Positions 24,974-32,772 of a stretch of 64,000 bases of DNA are shown piece by piece. Both the position numbers and the translations under genes were made by a program. Where the stretch lies: the NCBI RefSeq assembly GCF_900142675.1, contig NZ_FRBS01000001.1:496001-560000 (forward strand), read 5' to 3'. The notes beneath the pieces were generated by a model that saw only the letters and a program-made list of their open reading frames with translations, had not been told where the DNA came from and searched no databases. This DNA comes from Shouchella rhizosphaerae. GTDB lineage: Bacteria; Bacillota; Bacilli; Bacillales; Bacillaceae_D. Every line of letters begins with the position of its first letter. The stretch's first letter is position 1.

Positions 24974-26014
24974 GTGAAAGAACAGCTTTTTATGCTTGCC
25001 TGCCATCGTTTTCAAGGCGAACGCTCTTTATTCGGGGCGTATCATTTATTAAAAGGCAAGCGTTCCGCCCAAACGATACAAGATGGCGCTTTGTTCAACG
25101 CTCTTCCTTTGTTTGGTCTTTTGCCCCAATTGTCCTATACCGAAGCGGAACAAGTCGTGAACGCGTTGCTTGAAAATGGGAAAGTCCGCGAAACAGACGG
25201 GGCGCATCAGCTGACTGAGAAAGGCGAGATCCAGTTGGATGCCTGGCTACATGACCATTCTTACGTGCACCATATAAACAATGGGTTGTTCCAACAAACG
25301 GATGTGCTTTTTTGGAACCGCCTCGCTCTACTTGTGCAGTCATTAAATGCATTAGCAACGGGGACTTCTTTTATTCCTGTCGTCGGTGATTTAGATGTAC
25401 AACGATTCGTCAAAAGCGCACTCCCAAAACCGGCCGAACGGCATCGATACAGGATGAAGGTATATAAAGAATGTGCCGCTTTTTTAAGAAAGCGCGACCG
25501 GCTGCAAGCTGAACTATTTGTTCTCCAGCTTTCAAGGCAAAGGCGGATCGGGGAGACGAGGCAACAGCTTGCCTTGCGCTATCGTCTTTCCTTAATGGAA
25601 GTTGAACTACGCCATAAAAGCAACCTCCATGCACTGATGGCTGAGATTAGTGAAAATCCGCACGATTACGAAGTGCTTTTACATTTGCTTCCAACAATAC
25701 AAAGCCGGACAAGCACTGCATCGGCACGAAAAACTGCCTCTTTATTGTCGAGAGTTGATTCCGTGCAAGAGCTCGCGCATATACGCGGCTTAAAGCCGGC
25801 GACGATTGAAGATCATCTTGTCGAAATTGCTTTGTTTGACCGCTCTTTCCCGATAGACCGCTATGTGAGCGAAGAAACGCAAAAGAACATTTTACGCGTC
25901 AGCCGCGAACTCCGTACATTAAAGTTAAAAACGATTCGAACAGCGCTTAACAATGAAGTCACGTATTTTGACATTCGGCTTACGCTGGCGAGGAAAGGAT
26001 TCATACAATGTTAG
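24974..26014 (+). CDS. ypbB: YpbB, helix-turn-helix protein paired with RecS
   Basis: A 346-residue protein of unknown biochemical role that is regularly encoded directly before the RecQ-like helicase RecS. The C-terminal region (about residues 230-345) has a helix-rich HRDC/HTH_40-like segment (TASLLSRVDSVQELAHIRGLKPATIEDHLVEIALF), consistent with DNA binding. GTG 24974 is chosen for its AGAGGG site and because the earlier ATG lies in the promoter. Its stop overlaps recS by seven bases, so the two are coupled and probably act together in DNA repair or replication-fork processing. Confidence 0.85.
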   Translation: MKEQLFMLACHRFQGERSLFGAYHLLKGKRSAQTIQDGALFNALPLFGLLPQLSYTEAEQVVNALLENGKVRETDGAHQLTEKGEIQLDAWLHDHSYVHHINNGLFQQTDVLFWNRLALLVQSLNALATGTSFIPVVGDLDVQRFVKSALPKPAERHRYRMKVYKECAAFLRKRDRLQAELFVLQLSRQRRIGETRQQLALRYRLSLMEVELRHKSNLHALMAEISENPHDYEVLLHLLPTIQSRTSTASARKTASLLSRVDSVQELAHIRGLKPATIEDHLVEIALFDRSFPIDRYVSEETQKNILRVSRELRTLKLKTIRTALNNEVTYFDIRLTLARKGFIQC

Positions 26015-27510
26015 AACGCCATTTGCAGGCTTTGTTTGGTTTTACTTCATTTAGGCAAGGGCAAAAAGAAATCATTGAAGCGCTCATAAATGGGGCAGAC
26101 GTGTTGGCTATGCTCCCGACAGGACGGGGCAAGTCCCTTTGTTACCAGCTGCCTGCTTTTCTTGCCAACGGGGTTACGATTGTCGTTTCACCGCTGCTCG
26201 CATTGATGGAAGACCAAGTCCAGCAGTTGAAATCAATCGGGCTGAAACAAACGGCCGCTCTCAACAGCTTTACGGAAAAGGCAGAACGGAGACGTTTGCT
26301 CCGCAATCTTGCAAGAGTGAAACTGTTGTACACGTCGCCAGAAATGTTGCAATCACGAGAACTGCTCGCTGCTTTGGCAAAGGTCAAAGTCGCTTATATT
26401 GTCGTCGATGAAGCCCATTGCGTGTCTTATTGGGGGCATGACTTTCGCGCTGATTATTTGCGGATCTGCGACATTAAACAGGCGCTCGGTTCACCGCCTT
26501 GTTTAGCGATTACAGCCACAGCAACGAAAGAAGTCCGCGCTGATATTAAAAAGCAGCTTGATTTACGGACACCGTTTGAACATATTGAGAGTGTCAACCG
26601 CTCCAATATTGTGCTACTAGCTGAGGAGGCTGCTGACCAAGCACAAAAACAGCAGCGCCTTGTGGAAATGGTCGCTACTTATCAAGCACCAGGAATTATT
26701 TATGTTCAGAGCAGAGCCCAGGCAGAAGCATGCAGCGCTTATCTTGCTCAGGAAGTGAAGCATGTTCGGACGAGCTTTTATCATGGCGGCATGGAAAACG
26801 CTGACCGCTTGCTTGTCCAACAACAATTTATGAATGGCCAACTGGATGTGATTTGTGCGACGAACGCATTTGGGATGGGGCTTAACAAAACAGATGTGCG
26901 TTATGTCATCCATTTGCATTACCCACTTGACATCGCCTCCTACATCCAAGAAATTGGTCGCGCTGGGCGCGATGGGGCTTTAAGCTTTGCTTTGCTTCTA
27001 ACTGCTCGAGAAGATCGTGTACAAGCGAAAAATTTACTTAAAAAAAACGATTTTACTGCCGATGAATGGGTATGGGCACTTTCACAGTTAAAAGTAGGAG
27101 AGCCGCTTGATTTTCCATCATTTGAGAACCGGCTTTTAGCCATGCAATCCGATCAAGCACGGACGGTTGGCTATTTGTTAGAAAAATGGGGTGTAATCAA
27201 GGGAGGGCTTGTCCAATCCTTTTCAATGGCAAAACTAACAAGTTTGCTCCACCGCCATTTTAAAGAGCAAATCGCCGCCAAACAGAACCGGCTGTTACCG
27301 GTGTTTCACTATGGTCGTGATGACCAAACTTGCCGGCGCCAACAACTACTTTCTTATTTCGACGAGGTTCCAGCCCCCCATAATCCGTGCTGTGATGTGT
27401 GTGGCCTTACCCTTGACTCGTTTAAACGGACGCCTGTTAACGTAAATGAAGCGCCGTTTTTGTGGGAAGAAGAGCTTAAAGCCGTTTTTGCAGTGGCGGA
27501 GGGAAAATGA
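26008..27510 (+). CDS. recS: ATP-dependent DNA helicase RecS (RecQ family)
   Basis: A 500-residue 3'-5' DNA helicase of the RecQ family, short form (RecQ is around 600). Motifs: Q-motif region FGFTSFRQGQKEII, Walker A PTGRGKS, DEAH box VVDEAHCVSYWGHDFR with the RecQ aromatic loop, motif III AITATATKEV, motif V/VI QEIGRAGRDG, and a zinc-binding set C-x-R near residue 435 followed by CCDVC. It lacks the C-terminal HRDC of full RecQ. It is coupled upstream to ypbB and downstream to ypbD by ATGA overlap. Confidence 0.95.
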   Translation: MLERHLQALFGFTSFRQGQKEIIEALINGADVLAMLPTGRGKSLCYQLPAFLANGVTIVVSPLLALMEDQVQQLKSIGLKQTAALNSFTEKAERRRLLRNLARVKLLYTSPEMLQSRELLAALAKVKVAYIVVDEAHCVSYWGHDFRADYLRICDIKQALGSPPCLAITATATKEVRADIKKQLDLRTPFEHIESVNRSNIVLLAEEAADQAQKQQRLVEMVATYQAPGIIYVQSRAQAEACSAYLAQEVKHVRTSFYHGGMENADRLLVQQQFMNGQLDVICATNAFGMGLNKTDVRYVIHLHYPLDIASYIQEIGRAGRDGALSFALLLTAREDRVQAKNLLKKNDFTADEWVWALSQLKVGEPLDFPSFENRLLAMQSDQARTVGYLLEKWGVIKGGLVQSFSMAKLTSLLHRHFKEQIAAKQNRLLPVFHYGRDDQTCRRQQLLSYFDEVPAPHNPCCDVCGLTLDSFKRTPVNVNEAPFLWEEELKAVFAVAEGK

Positions 27511-28085
27511 TGAAAGCAAACCGCCGCGCCACCACTCAGCTGGATAAAAAAGATTTCTACATCAGCCTATACGGTTCGCAATTGCTGCTTTTGGTCATTG
27601 GCATCGCGTTAAGCTTTTTCTATACAGGCGGACCAGTTGGCATTTGGCACAGCCTTGAATTTCAGTGGGCTACGGGAATAGGGAACGGAAGTTTGTTTGC
27701 TGTTGCCGCTCTGCTTCTAAATTGGCTGCTTGTCGTGTTGCTGCCAAAAGGCTGGCTTGATGATGGGGGATTGAATGAGCGTGTTTTTACCGGCATGGGC
27801 CCTGTCCATATTGTCTGTTTTTGCTTGTTGGTGGCCTTCTGCGAGGAATGGCTATTCAGAGCGGTTTTGCAACAGCTCGTTGGGCTGCCGCTGGCGAGTC
27901 TGCTGTTTGCGATTGTCCATTTTCGCTATGTAACAAAGCCTGTGCTGTTTGCTTACGTACTCGTTATAAGCATAGGGCTTGGCTGGACGTTTGAGGTGAC
28001 AGGGAACTTTGCGACTGTAGTATGTGCGCATTTTTTCATTAACGCTGTTCTTGCCTTTGTTTTAAATGCTAAGAACAGAAAGTAG
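27507..28085 (+). CDS. ypbD: CPBP-family intramembrane metalloprotease YpbD
   Basis: A 192-residue membrane protein of the CPBP (CAAX prenyl protease 2/Abi) family with about six helices. Expected motifs are present: EEWLFRAVLQQ (EExxxR) near residues 112-122, FAIVHF with the second-motif His, and CAHFFIN with the third His. Substrates are unknown. ATG 27507 overlaps the recS stop; ATG 27510 directly follows and is equally possible. Position matches ypbD of B. subtilis. Confidence 0.9.
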   Translation: MMKANRRATTQLDKKDFYISLYGSQLLLLVIGIALSFFYTGGPVGIWHSLEFQWATGIGNGSLFAVAALLLNWLLVVLLPKGWLDDGGLNERVFTGMGPVHIVCFCLLVAFCEEWLFRAVLQQLVGLPLASLLFAIVHFRYVTKPVLFAYVLVISIGLGWTFEVTGNFATVVCAHFFINAVLAFVLNAKNRK

Positions 28086-28097
28086 GAGGGGATGCCA

Positions 28098-28292
28098 ATG
28101 AGCGAACAGCCGATTGATTTAGAAAACCAAGGAGAACCTGAAACGCTGCCTCCCCGTTCAAAAGTACGGCACCATAAAAAGAAACATAAAGACAAGAAAA
28201 AAGCAGTGGTCTCTCCCATTGCCCATATGCTCGCTGTTCTTTTCTTTTTGCTTGTTTTCACAAGCTTAGCAGTCTCGTTCTATTTGTTCTAA
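28098..28292 (+). CDS. Small basic single-span membrane protein in the ypbE position
   Basis: A 64-residue protein with an acidic start, a Lys/His-rich stretch (HHKKKHKDKKK, about residues 25-36) and one C-terminal transmembrane helix (about 45-62). ATG 28098 is chosen because TAGGAGGG lies seven bases upstream; ATG 28092 is too close. By position it corresponds to YpbE, but B. subtilis YpbE is much longer with an extracytoplasmic LysM domain, which is missing here. Either the family is shorter in this lineage or the gene has lost its exported domain. The reading frame ends cleanly and I saw no LysM remnant downstream. Confidence 0.75.
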   Translation: MSEQPIDLENQGEPETLPPRSKVRHHKKKHKDKKKAVVSPIAHMLAVLFFLLVFTSLAVSFYLF

Positions 28293-28336
28293 AAGGACAG
28301 CCTTTCCCATAGATTACGTATGGGAGGGGTCAGGCG

Positions 28337-28750
28337 ATGGGAGGACAACTGGCACTAGAGATGATTACGAAAGAGTTGATTAAACGTAAAGCAGAGTGGG
28401 ACCGCTTGGAGAAACAACACTTGTTTTGCGGGTGGGCTGCACTCATTAGTGGGTGCACATTTGTAATTCTTTTGAATGAACCTCAAACTGGGCGCACGGT
28501 CTTTCCCAAAGCGTTGCTGGCTTCGCCATTGTCAACAACTTTACTCGTCGTGCTCTTTTTGTCTCTTATTGGACTTGTTTATTTATCAAAGAAAGCGGCA
28601 AAAAAAGAAAAGGAATTTGAGGCGCTGCGCAACGAGTTTATCGAGCGCAGCGAAGAGTTTTGGCCAGCTGAGCGTAGCGCAGCCGAGAAAGAAGCCTATT
28701 TAAAAGAAATGCAAACGCGCTACTCCATCAACTTGTTTTATTTCGAATGA
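28337..28750 (+). CDS. ypbF: YpbF-like membrane protein (DUF2663-type)
   Basis: A 137-residue protein with two hydrophobic helices (about residues 36-54 and 74-93) between a charged N-terminus and a Lys/Glu-rich C-terminal helix. By position and architecture it matches YpbF (DUF2663), function unknown. Start ATG 28337 lies after a GGGAGGGG-containing spacer. It ends the ypbB-F gene row and is followed by a terminator. Confidence 0.75.
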   Translation: MGGQLALEMITKELIKRKAEWDRLEKQHLFCGWAALISGCTFVILLNEPQTGRTVFPKALLASPLSTTLLVVLFLSLIGLVYLSKKAAKKEKEFEALRNEFIERSEEFWPAERSAAEKEAYLKEMQTRYSINLFYFE

Positions 28751-28778
28751 GATATAGATAAACAGATAAGCTAAAAAA

Positions 28779-28805
28779 AAACAGCCTGCTTAGCAAGCTG
28801 TTTTC
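28779..28805. terminator. Bidirectional terminator between ypbF and XRE regulator
   Basis: AACAGC-x-TGCT pairs with AGCA-x-GCTGTT; an A-run precedes and a T-run follows. Convergent genes flank it. Confidence 0.8.
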
Positions 28806-28910
28806 GTTTGTAACAAACATACATTCATAGATGTCGGTCGTCTACCTCGTTCATCTGCTTTAAAACCGCTATGCAAAGGCCTCTGCACACTTGCCTGCAC
28901 ATCTCGTTTA

Positions 28911-29231
28911 TTAGTCTGTTTCACTTTCCTTTTTATTGGCCTGGAAGCGGATAAAGGCAAGGTGTTCACGCAATAACTGTGCCTCTTTGTGCGTAAGTTC
29001 GTTGTCATAAAAGAAAGAGCCATTTTTCTCTTTGGAACGCCCTAGCAGATAATCGGTTGAAACACCGAAGACATCTGCAAGGCGGCGTAATGTATCGGTG
29101 TCAGGGGTGCGGTTGCCATTTTCATAACCTGATATGGACACTTTTGTTACATTGATCAGCTCGCCTAGCTGTTCCTGGGTAAGCTGTCGTTCTTTCCTTA
29201 ATGTTTTTAGCCGCTCTGGAACAATTGTCAT
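28911..29231 (-). CDS. XRE-family transcriptional regulator (SinR/Xre-like)
   Basis: A 106-residue repressor-type protein. A helix-turn-helix occupies about residues 5-62 (RLKTLRKERQLTQEQLGELINVT, recognition helix VSISGYENGNRTP), ending with the ADVFGVSTDYLLGR signature of Cro/CI-like regulators. The C-terminus (about 70-106) is charged and probably for multimerisation. ATG 29231 follows AGAAAGGG at eight bases; a GTG at 29237 is too near that site. Its own promoter spacer contains a paired GTTAAC/GCTAAC element, suggesting autorepression. It is divergent from a second small XRE gene, an arrangement like phage-type switches but without other phage genes nearby. Confidence 0.88.
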   Translation of the reverse strand: MTIVPERLKTLRKERQLTQEQLGELINVTKVSISGYENGNRTPDTDTLRRLADVFGVSTDYLLGRSKEKNGSFFYDNELTHKEAQLLREHLAFIRFQANKKESETD

Positions 29232-29262
29232 ATGCACAACCCTTTCTGCTCGGTCTACCTGT

Positions 29263-29368
29263 ATTATATGTTAACAAATCGCTAACGTAAATTCGGTTAA
29301 CTAAATAGAAACAATTGTATTTACAGAAGAAACTGGGAAGGATATACTGTAGTTAACTTTTAGTTAAT
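29263..29368. promoter_or_regulatory. Divergent promoters with paired GTTAAC operators
   Basis: Minus-strand promoter: TTTACG, 17 bases, TATAAT (29268-29263). Plus-strand promoter: TTTACA (29320-29325), 17 bases, TATACT (29343-29348). GTTAAC-N5-GCTAAC (29270-29286) lies in the minus promoter spacer. GTTAAC-N5-GTTAAT (29352-29368) lies at the plus transcription start. A single GTTAAC is at 29296. The paired hexamers are 11 bases apart, one helical turn. Confidence 0.65.
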
Positions 29369-29385
29369 CAAATGAGGTGATCGTA

Positions 29386-29643
29386 TTGCAGCGGGAAACA
29401 TTGAAAAAAGTTCGATTGGAGCACCAAATGACGTTAGAGGCAGTAGCAAAAAAAATTAACGTGAGTACCCCATTCTATTGGCAAATAGAAAATGGGAAAA
29501 GAGGGCTTTCTTATGAACTTGCTTACCGAATTGCGGCTGTTTTTTCCTTAAAGCCCGATGATCTCTTTTTTGACGATGTGTTAACTAATGATTTACAAAA
29601 TGGAAAAGAAACAAAAAATGATAAAAGCCAGTCTAACAAATAA
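29386..29643 (+). CDS. Small XRE-family regulator
   Basis: An 85-residue helix-turn-helix protein: RLEHQMTLEAVAKKINVSTPFYWQIENGKRG covers the HTH (about residues 9-38), followed by LAYRIAAVFSLKPDDLFF, typical of small Cro-like regulators. TTG 29386 is chosen because GAGGTG lies six bases upstream; the in-frame GTG 29377 overlaps that site. The last 20 residues are polar and probably disordered. It is transcribed divergently from another XRE regulator across a shared operator region and ends before a good terminator. Target genes unknown; the adjacent glycosyltransferase cluster is one possibility. Confidence 0.82.
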   Translation: MQRETLKKVRLEHQMTLEAVAKKINVSTPFYWQIENGKRGLSYELAYRIAAVFSLKPDDLFFDDVLTNDLQNGKETKNDKSQSNK

Positions 29644-29707
29644 AAAAGACGGATTCCTTTTTATATGGGGACATGTGTCCGTTATAAAAAATAGTAAGTC
29701 TTTCAAG

Positions 29708-29728
29708 CGCCAACTTTGGCGTTTTTTT
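29708..29728 (+). terminator. Terminator after small XRE gene
   Basis: CGCCAA pairs with TTGGCG and is followed by seven T residues. Confidence 0.85.
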
Positions 29729-30163
29729 ATTCAATCGAAAACAATCAATTGCAAAGAAAATAAACATAGTAAGCAGGAACAAGACCATTTTTTAGCCAAT
29801 GAAGACAACAGTAATATCAGGCTAGAGACTGAGTGCAAGACCATTCTAAAGGGTATCGCGCTTTTTGGGACGGATTGTTAAAATAAATGCGTAGGTGGCA
29901 ATGATTTTCAAAAGGAATTAAGATGGTGATGAGTTCCTAAACGTCCAAATGCAAGTCGTTCATTCGATTCTATCGAACATATTGTTGGTTTTCCGGGTTT
30001 GTAAGGGTGACCGTTTATTAGCACAAAAGTTTGTATGTGAGGTGAAAGGAGACAGATAAAATAAAAAGGCATTTAATCGGTTATCGATAGTCAATAAGTC
30101 AGCGAAGGGATAAACAGCTACTGGCAAGCTGGCAACACGGGGCAAAAGGAGGAGAGGCCGTCG
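29729..30163. other. Gene-poor stretch, nothing assigned
   Basis: About 430 bases between the XRE terminator and the split small gene. Several stops occur in all frames. The longer frames here lack ribosome sites and read as low-quality sequence, and one of them runs across the terminator. A GGTGAAAGGAG at 30041-30051 looks like a ribosome site but has no start codon behind it. I see no recognisable feature. Confidence 0.6.
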
Positions 30164-30365
30164 ATGGCGTCTATTGAACCAATTGTTATAGCAGAGCGAA
30201 TGGATGATATGGTGTATGATGTCAAAAAGAAACTTCGGCCCACTTATGCCGGTATAGCCTTTTAAGACAGACTTAAAGAGCGAAAAAACTGGCAAACGAC
30301 ACAATGTATTTGCAGATATCATAGTATTAGTGTACTATTTGAATAGAACACTAGAACAAGATTGA
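30164..30365 (+). pseudogene. Small gene split by a one-base shift at TTT-T-AA (66 aa if joined)
   Basis: A strong ribosome site (AAAGGAGGAGAGG) precedes ATG 30164. The frame codes 33 residues (MASIEPIVIAERMDDMVYDV and on) and stops at TAA 30263 in the context GCC TTT TAA G. Dropping one T of the T4 run opens the +1 frame for a further 33 codons (including HNVFADIIVLVYYLNRTLEQ) to TGA at 30365. The joined product would be a charged, globular-looking protein of about 66 residues that I do not recognise. It may be a frameshifted gene, a sequencing slip, or a programmed +1 shift. The last part overlaps an operator-like palindrome. Confidence 0.4.
30327..30353. promoter_or_regulatory. Operator-like palindrome overlapping a promoter
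   Basis: TAGTGTACTATT and AATAGAACACTA form a 12-bp inverted repeat with one mismatch. A TTGCAG (30310-30315), 17 bases, TACTAT (30333-30338) promoter overlaps it. The same half-site recurs at 30465. Confidence 0.55.
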
Positions 30366-30454
30366 TTCGCCTTTGATTGAAAAGGAAATGGGCTTAATTC
30401 TAAAATTTTTATAAAAAGAAATGGGATCTTTCTTCTTTTATTGGCAAGAAGCTT

Positions 30455-30476
30455 TATACTTTACTAGTGTTCTATT
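30455..30476 (+). promoter_or_regulatory. Promoter/operator before the glycosyltransferase cluster
   Basis: TATACT (30455-30460) serves as -10 with a weak -35. TAGTGTTCTATT (30465-30476) lies just after it at the probable transcription start, repeating the half-site found at 30327 and (reverse) 30342. Confidence 0.5.
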
Positions 30477-30517
30477 GAGAAAGTAAGCTCCATTTCAGAA
30501 AAGGAAAGAGGAATAAC

Positions 30518-31738
30518 ATGAATATTGGGATCTTTACCGACACCTATTTTCCGCAAATTAGCGGGGTGGCTTCGTCTATTGCAACACTTGAAAAAGAATT
30601 GAGCGCCCGGGGTCATCGCGTTTACATTTTTACCTCAACGGATAAAGCGGCAGATCCAGAACAGGAGGAGGGGAAGGTTTTTCGGTTTTCAAGCCTTGCT
30701 GTTGGATTTGTGCCCGAACGACGCTTAGCTTACGCTGGGATACGCAGAGCGACAAAACTGATGAAGGAACTAAACATCGAAATCGTCCATACCCACACAG
30801 AATTTACAATGGGATGCTTAGGAAAGCATCTTGCACATAAATGTAAGCTTCCTCACATTCATACATACCACACGATGTATGAAGACTATGTTCATTACAT
30901 TGCACGAGGAAAGCTGTTGTCTCCGAAAATGGTTGGCCGTTTAACAAAATGGTTTTGCCGCGGTGCTGATGCTGTCATTGCACCTACGGAAAAAGTGAAG
31001 ACCTATTTGCGCCGTTATAAAGTGAGCGAACCAATTTATGTCATCCCGACAGGCGTCTCAGTGAAGCAGTTTAAACGTTCTGAAGCAAGCTTGGTGGATG
31101 TGTTGGCGTTAAGGAAAAAACTTGCGATCAATGAAAGTGACAAAGTCATTATTAGCATTGGCCGGATGGCAGAAGAAAAAAACATGGAGGCGCTCTTGTA
31201 CGCAATCAAATCATTGGAGAGCGAATTGGATCATGTGAAAACGGTGATGGTTGGAGACGGGCCTGTCCGAAAGTCTCTTGAAGCGCTGGCTGTATCCCTT
31301 GGAATTAGCGAGCATGTCCGCTTTACTGGTGCTGTTGAGTGGAACCAGATCCACCATTACTACCATTTAGGTGATTTGTTCGTAAGTGCGTCGACGACTG
31401 AAGCGCAAGGCCTTACCTATATTGAAGCAATGGCTTCAGGCTGCATTGTAGTGGCCAAGTCTGATCCAAGTATTAAACGGATTGTCTTAGACGGCACAAC
31501 TGGTTTTGTATTTAAAGAAGATGAGGATCTTGGACCACTTTTGCGCCGTTTGCTGCACTCATCCCATTTATCGAAAGTGCGCAAAGCTGCCAAGAAACAA
31601 ATTCAGCCATTAACCGCAGAAGCGTTTGGCGCCAAAGTAGAACAAACTTATTTTGAGCTCGCCAAAAACAAAAAAATCGAAAACAGTTCGCCTAAACTTA
31701 GGCAAGCAATCCTTTATCGAAAAGAGCAGTCATTATGA
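30518..31738 (+). CDS. GT4 glycosyltransferase, glucosyl-diacylglycerol synthase-like
   Basis: A 406-residue GT-B fold glycosyltransferase of family GT4. The N-terminal IGIFTDTYFPQISGVASSI glycine loop, IVHTHTEF and HTYHTMYEDYVHYIARG acceptor-side segments resemble monoglucosyldiacylglycerol synthases (Acholeplasma MGS, Listeria LafA). The C-terminal donor domain has IGRMAEEKN and the EX7E motif in TTEAQGLTYIEAMASG. It probably adds the first glucose to diacylglycerol for a glycolipid or lipoteichoic acid anchor at the inner membrane face. Start ATG 30518 follows AAAGGAAAGAGG. Its stop overlaps the next glycosyltransferase. Exact acceptor is inference. Confidence 0.85.
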   Translation: MNIGIFTDTYFPQISGVASSIATLEKELSARGHRVYIFTSTDKAADPEQEEGKVFRFSSLAVGFVPERRLAYAGIRRATKLMKELNIEIVHTHTEFTMGCLGKHLAHKCKLPHIHTYHTMYEDYVHYIARGKLLSPKMVGRLTKWFCRGADAVIAPTEKVKTYLRRYKVSEPIYVIPTGVSVKQFKRSEASLVDVLALRKKLAINESDKVIISIGRMAEEKNMEALLYAIKSLESELDHVKTVMVGDGPVRKSLEALAVSLGISEHVRFTGAVEWNQIHHYYHLGDLFVSASTTEAQGLTYIEAMASGCIVVAKSDPSIKRIVLDGTTGFVFKEDEDLGPLLRRLLHSSHLSKVRKAAKKQIQPLTAEAFGAKVEQTYFELAKNKKIENSSPKLRQAILYRKEQSL

Positions 31739-32772
31739 TTAAACTCGAAATGTTATCGTCTGCAGAAAAAGTAAAAGGGCAGGGGGTCGCCTCTGCCTAC
31801 CGGGAACTAGTCAACGTTCTGGAGCGAAAAGCACAACATAAATACGATCTTCAATTGAATACATTTCAAGCTGCGGATATTACTCATTACCACACTATTG
31901 ACTTAAAGTTTTACCTTGCGTCATTCTCGCGGAAAAGAGGCATAAACGTAGGCTACGTTCATTTTTTACCTGAAACGGTTGACGATAGCTTGCAGTTGCC
32001 ACGCTTCTTTCGACGTGTGTTTTACAAATACATTCTCGCCTTTTATAAGCGGATGGACCGACTTGTTGTCGTAAACCCTTCCTTTATCGACAAGTTGGCT
32101 CAGTATGGAATTGAGCGTGACCGGGTATCCTACATTCCAAACTTTGTGTCTAAAGAAGGGTTTTCTGAAGGGACGGAGGAAGAGAGAATCGCGTTTAGAC
32201 AGCGGTTCAATATTCCGGAGCAGGCGTTTGTCGTGTTAGGTGCAGGGCAAATCCAACACCGAAAAGGCGTATTGGATTTTCTGGATGTCGCCAAACGCCT
32301 TAAACATATACATTTCGTTTGGGCAGGCGGTTTTTCGTTTGGGCAGTTAACTGCTGGATATGCCGAGTTGAAAAAACTAGTGGAAAACCCGCCGGAAAAT
32401 GTCCATTTTACAGGAATCCTTGAACGCCATGAGATGAAGCATTGCTACAATGCAGCGGATTTGCTTTTTTCGCCGTCTTATCATGAGTTGTTCCCGATGA
32501 CAATTTTAGAGGCAATGAGCTGTAATAAGCCGTTGCTACTTAGAGATTTGCCTTTATATGAAAACATATTATTTGATTTTTATGAGCGGGCTGGAACGAA
32601 CGAAGCGTTTGCGGCGACGATAGCACGTTTGGAGGCCGACCGCAGTTTTTATGAGCAGACGGTCGAACGAGCTAAAAAAGGGGCAAGCTTCTACTCAGAA
32701 GAACGTTTGCTTAACGAGTGGGACGCCTTTTATTCAAGCCTCCTCAAAATAAGGGAGCCAGTGCATGAATAA
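31735..32772 (+). CDS. GT4 glycosyltransferase, second of the pair (LafB-like)
   Basis: A 345-residue GT4 glycosyltransferase with donor-domain features VLGAGQIQHRKGVLDF, VWAGGFSFG and EX7E in HELFPMTILEAMSC. It overlaps the previous gene by four bases and the next by eight, so the three genes form a tight operon. By analogy with Listeria lafA-lafB and Acholeplasma MGS-DGS pairs, it probably adds the second sugar to the monohexosyl-diacylglycerol made by its neighbour. A role in another glycoconjugate is possible. Confidence 0.8.
   Translation: MIKLEMLSSAEKVKGQGVASAYRELVNVLERKAQHKYDLQLNTFQAADITHYHTIDLKFYLASFSRKRGINVGYVHFLPETVDDSLQLPRFFRRVFYKYILAFYKRMDRLVVVNPSFIDKLAQYGIERDRVSYIPNFVSKEGFSEGTEEERIAFRQRFNIPEQAFVVLGAGQIQHRKGVLDFLDVAKRLKHIHFVWAGGFSFGQLTAGYAELKKLVENPPENVHFTGILERHEMKHCYNAADLLFSPSYHELFPMTILEAMSCNKPLLLRDLPLYENILFDFYERAGTNEAFAATIARLEADRSFYEQTVERAKKGASFYSEERLLNEWDAFYSSLLKIREPVHE

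Noticed and set aside
28911-29643. Prophage or mobile element at the divergent XRE pair
   Set aside because: No integrase, structural, replication or attachment-site repeat is visible on either side; flanks are ordinary chromosomal genes.
29588-29881. 97-codon frame downstream of the small XRE gene
   Set aside because: It overlaps the XRE gene end, runs across a strong terminator, has no ribosome site and a low-complexity product.
29960-30322. 120-codon leftward frame in the gene-poor stretch
   Set aside because: No ribosome site, no similarity, and it is antisense to the better supported small frame at 30164.
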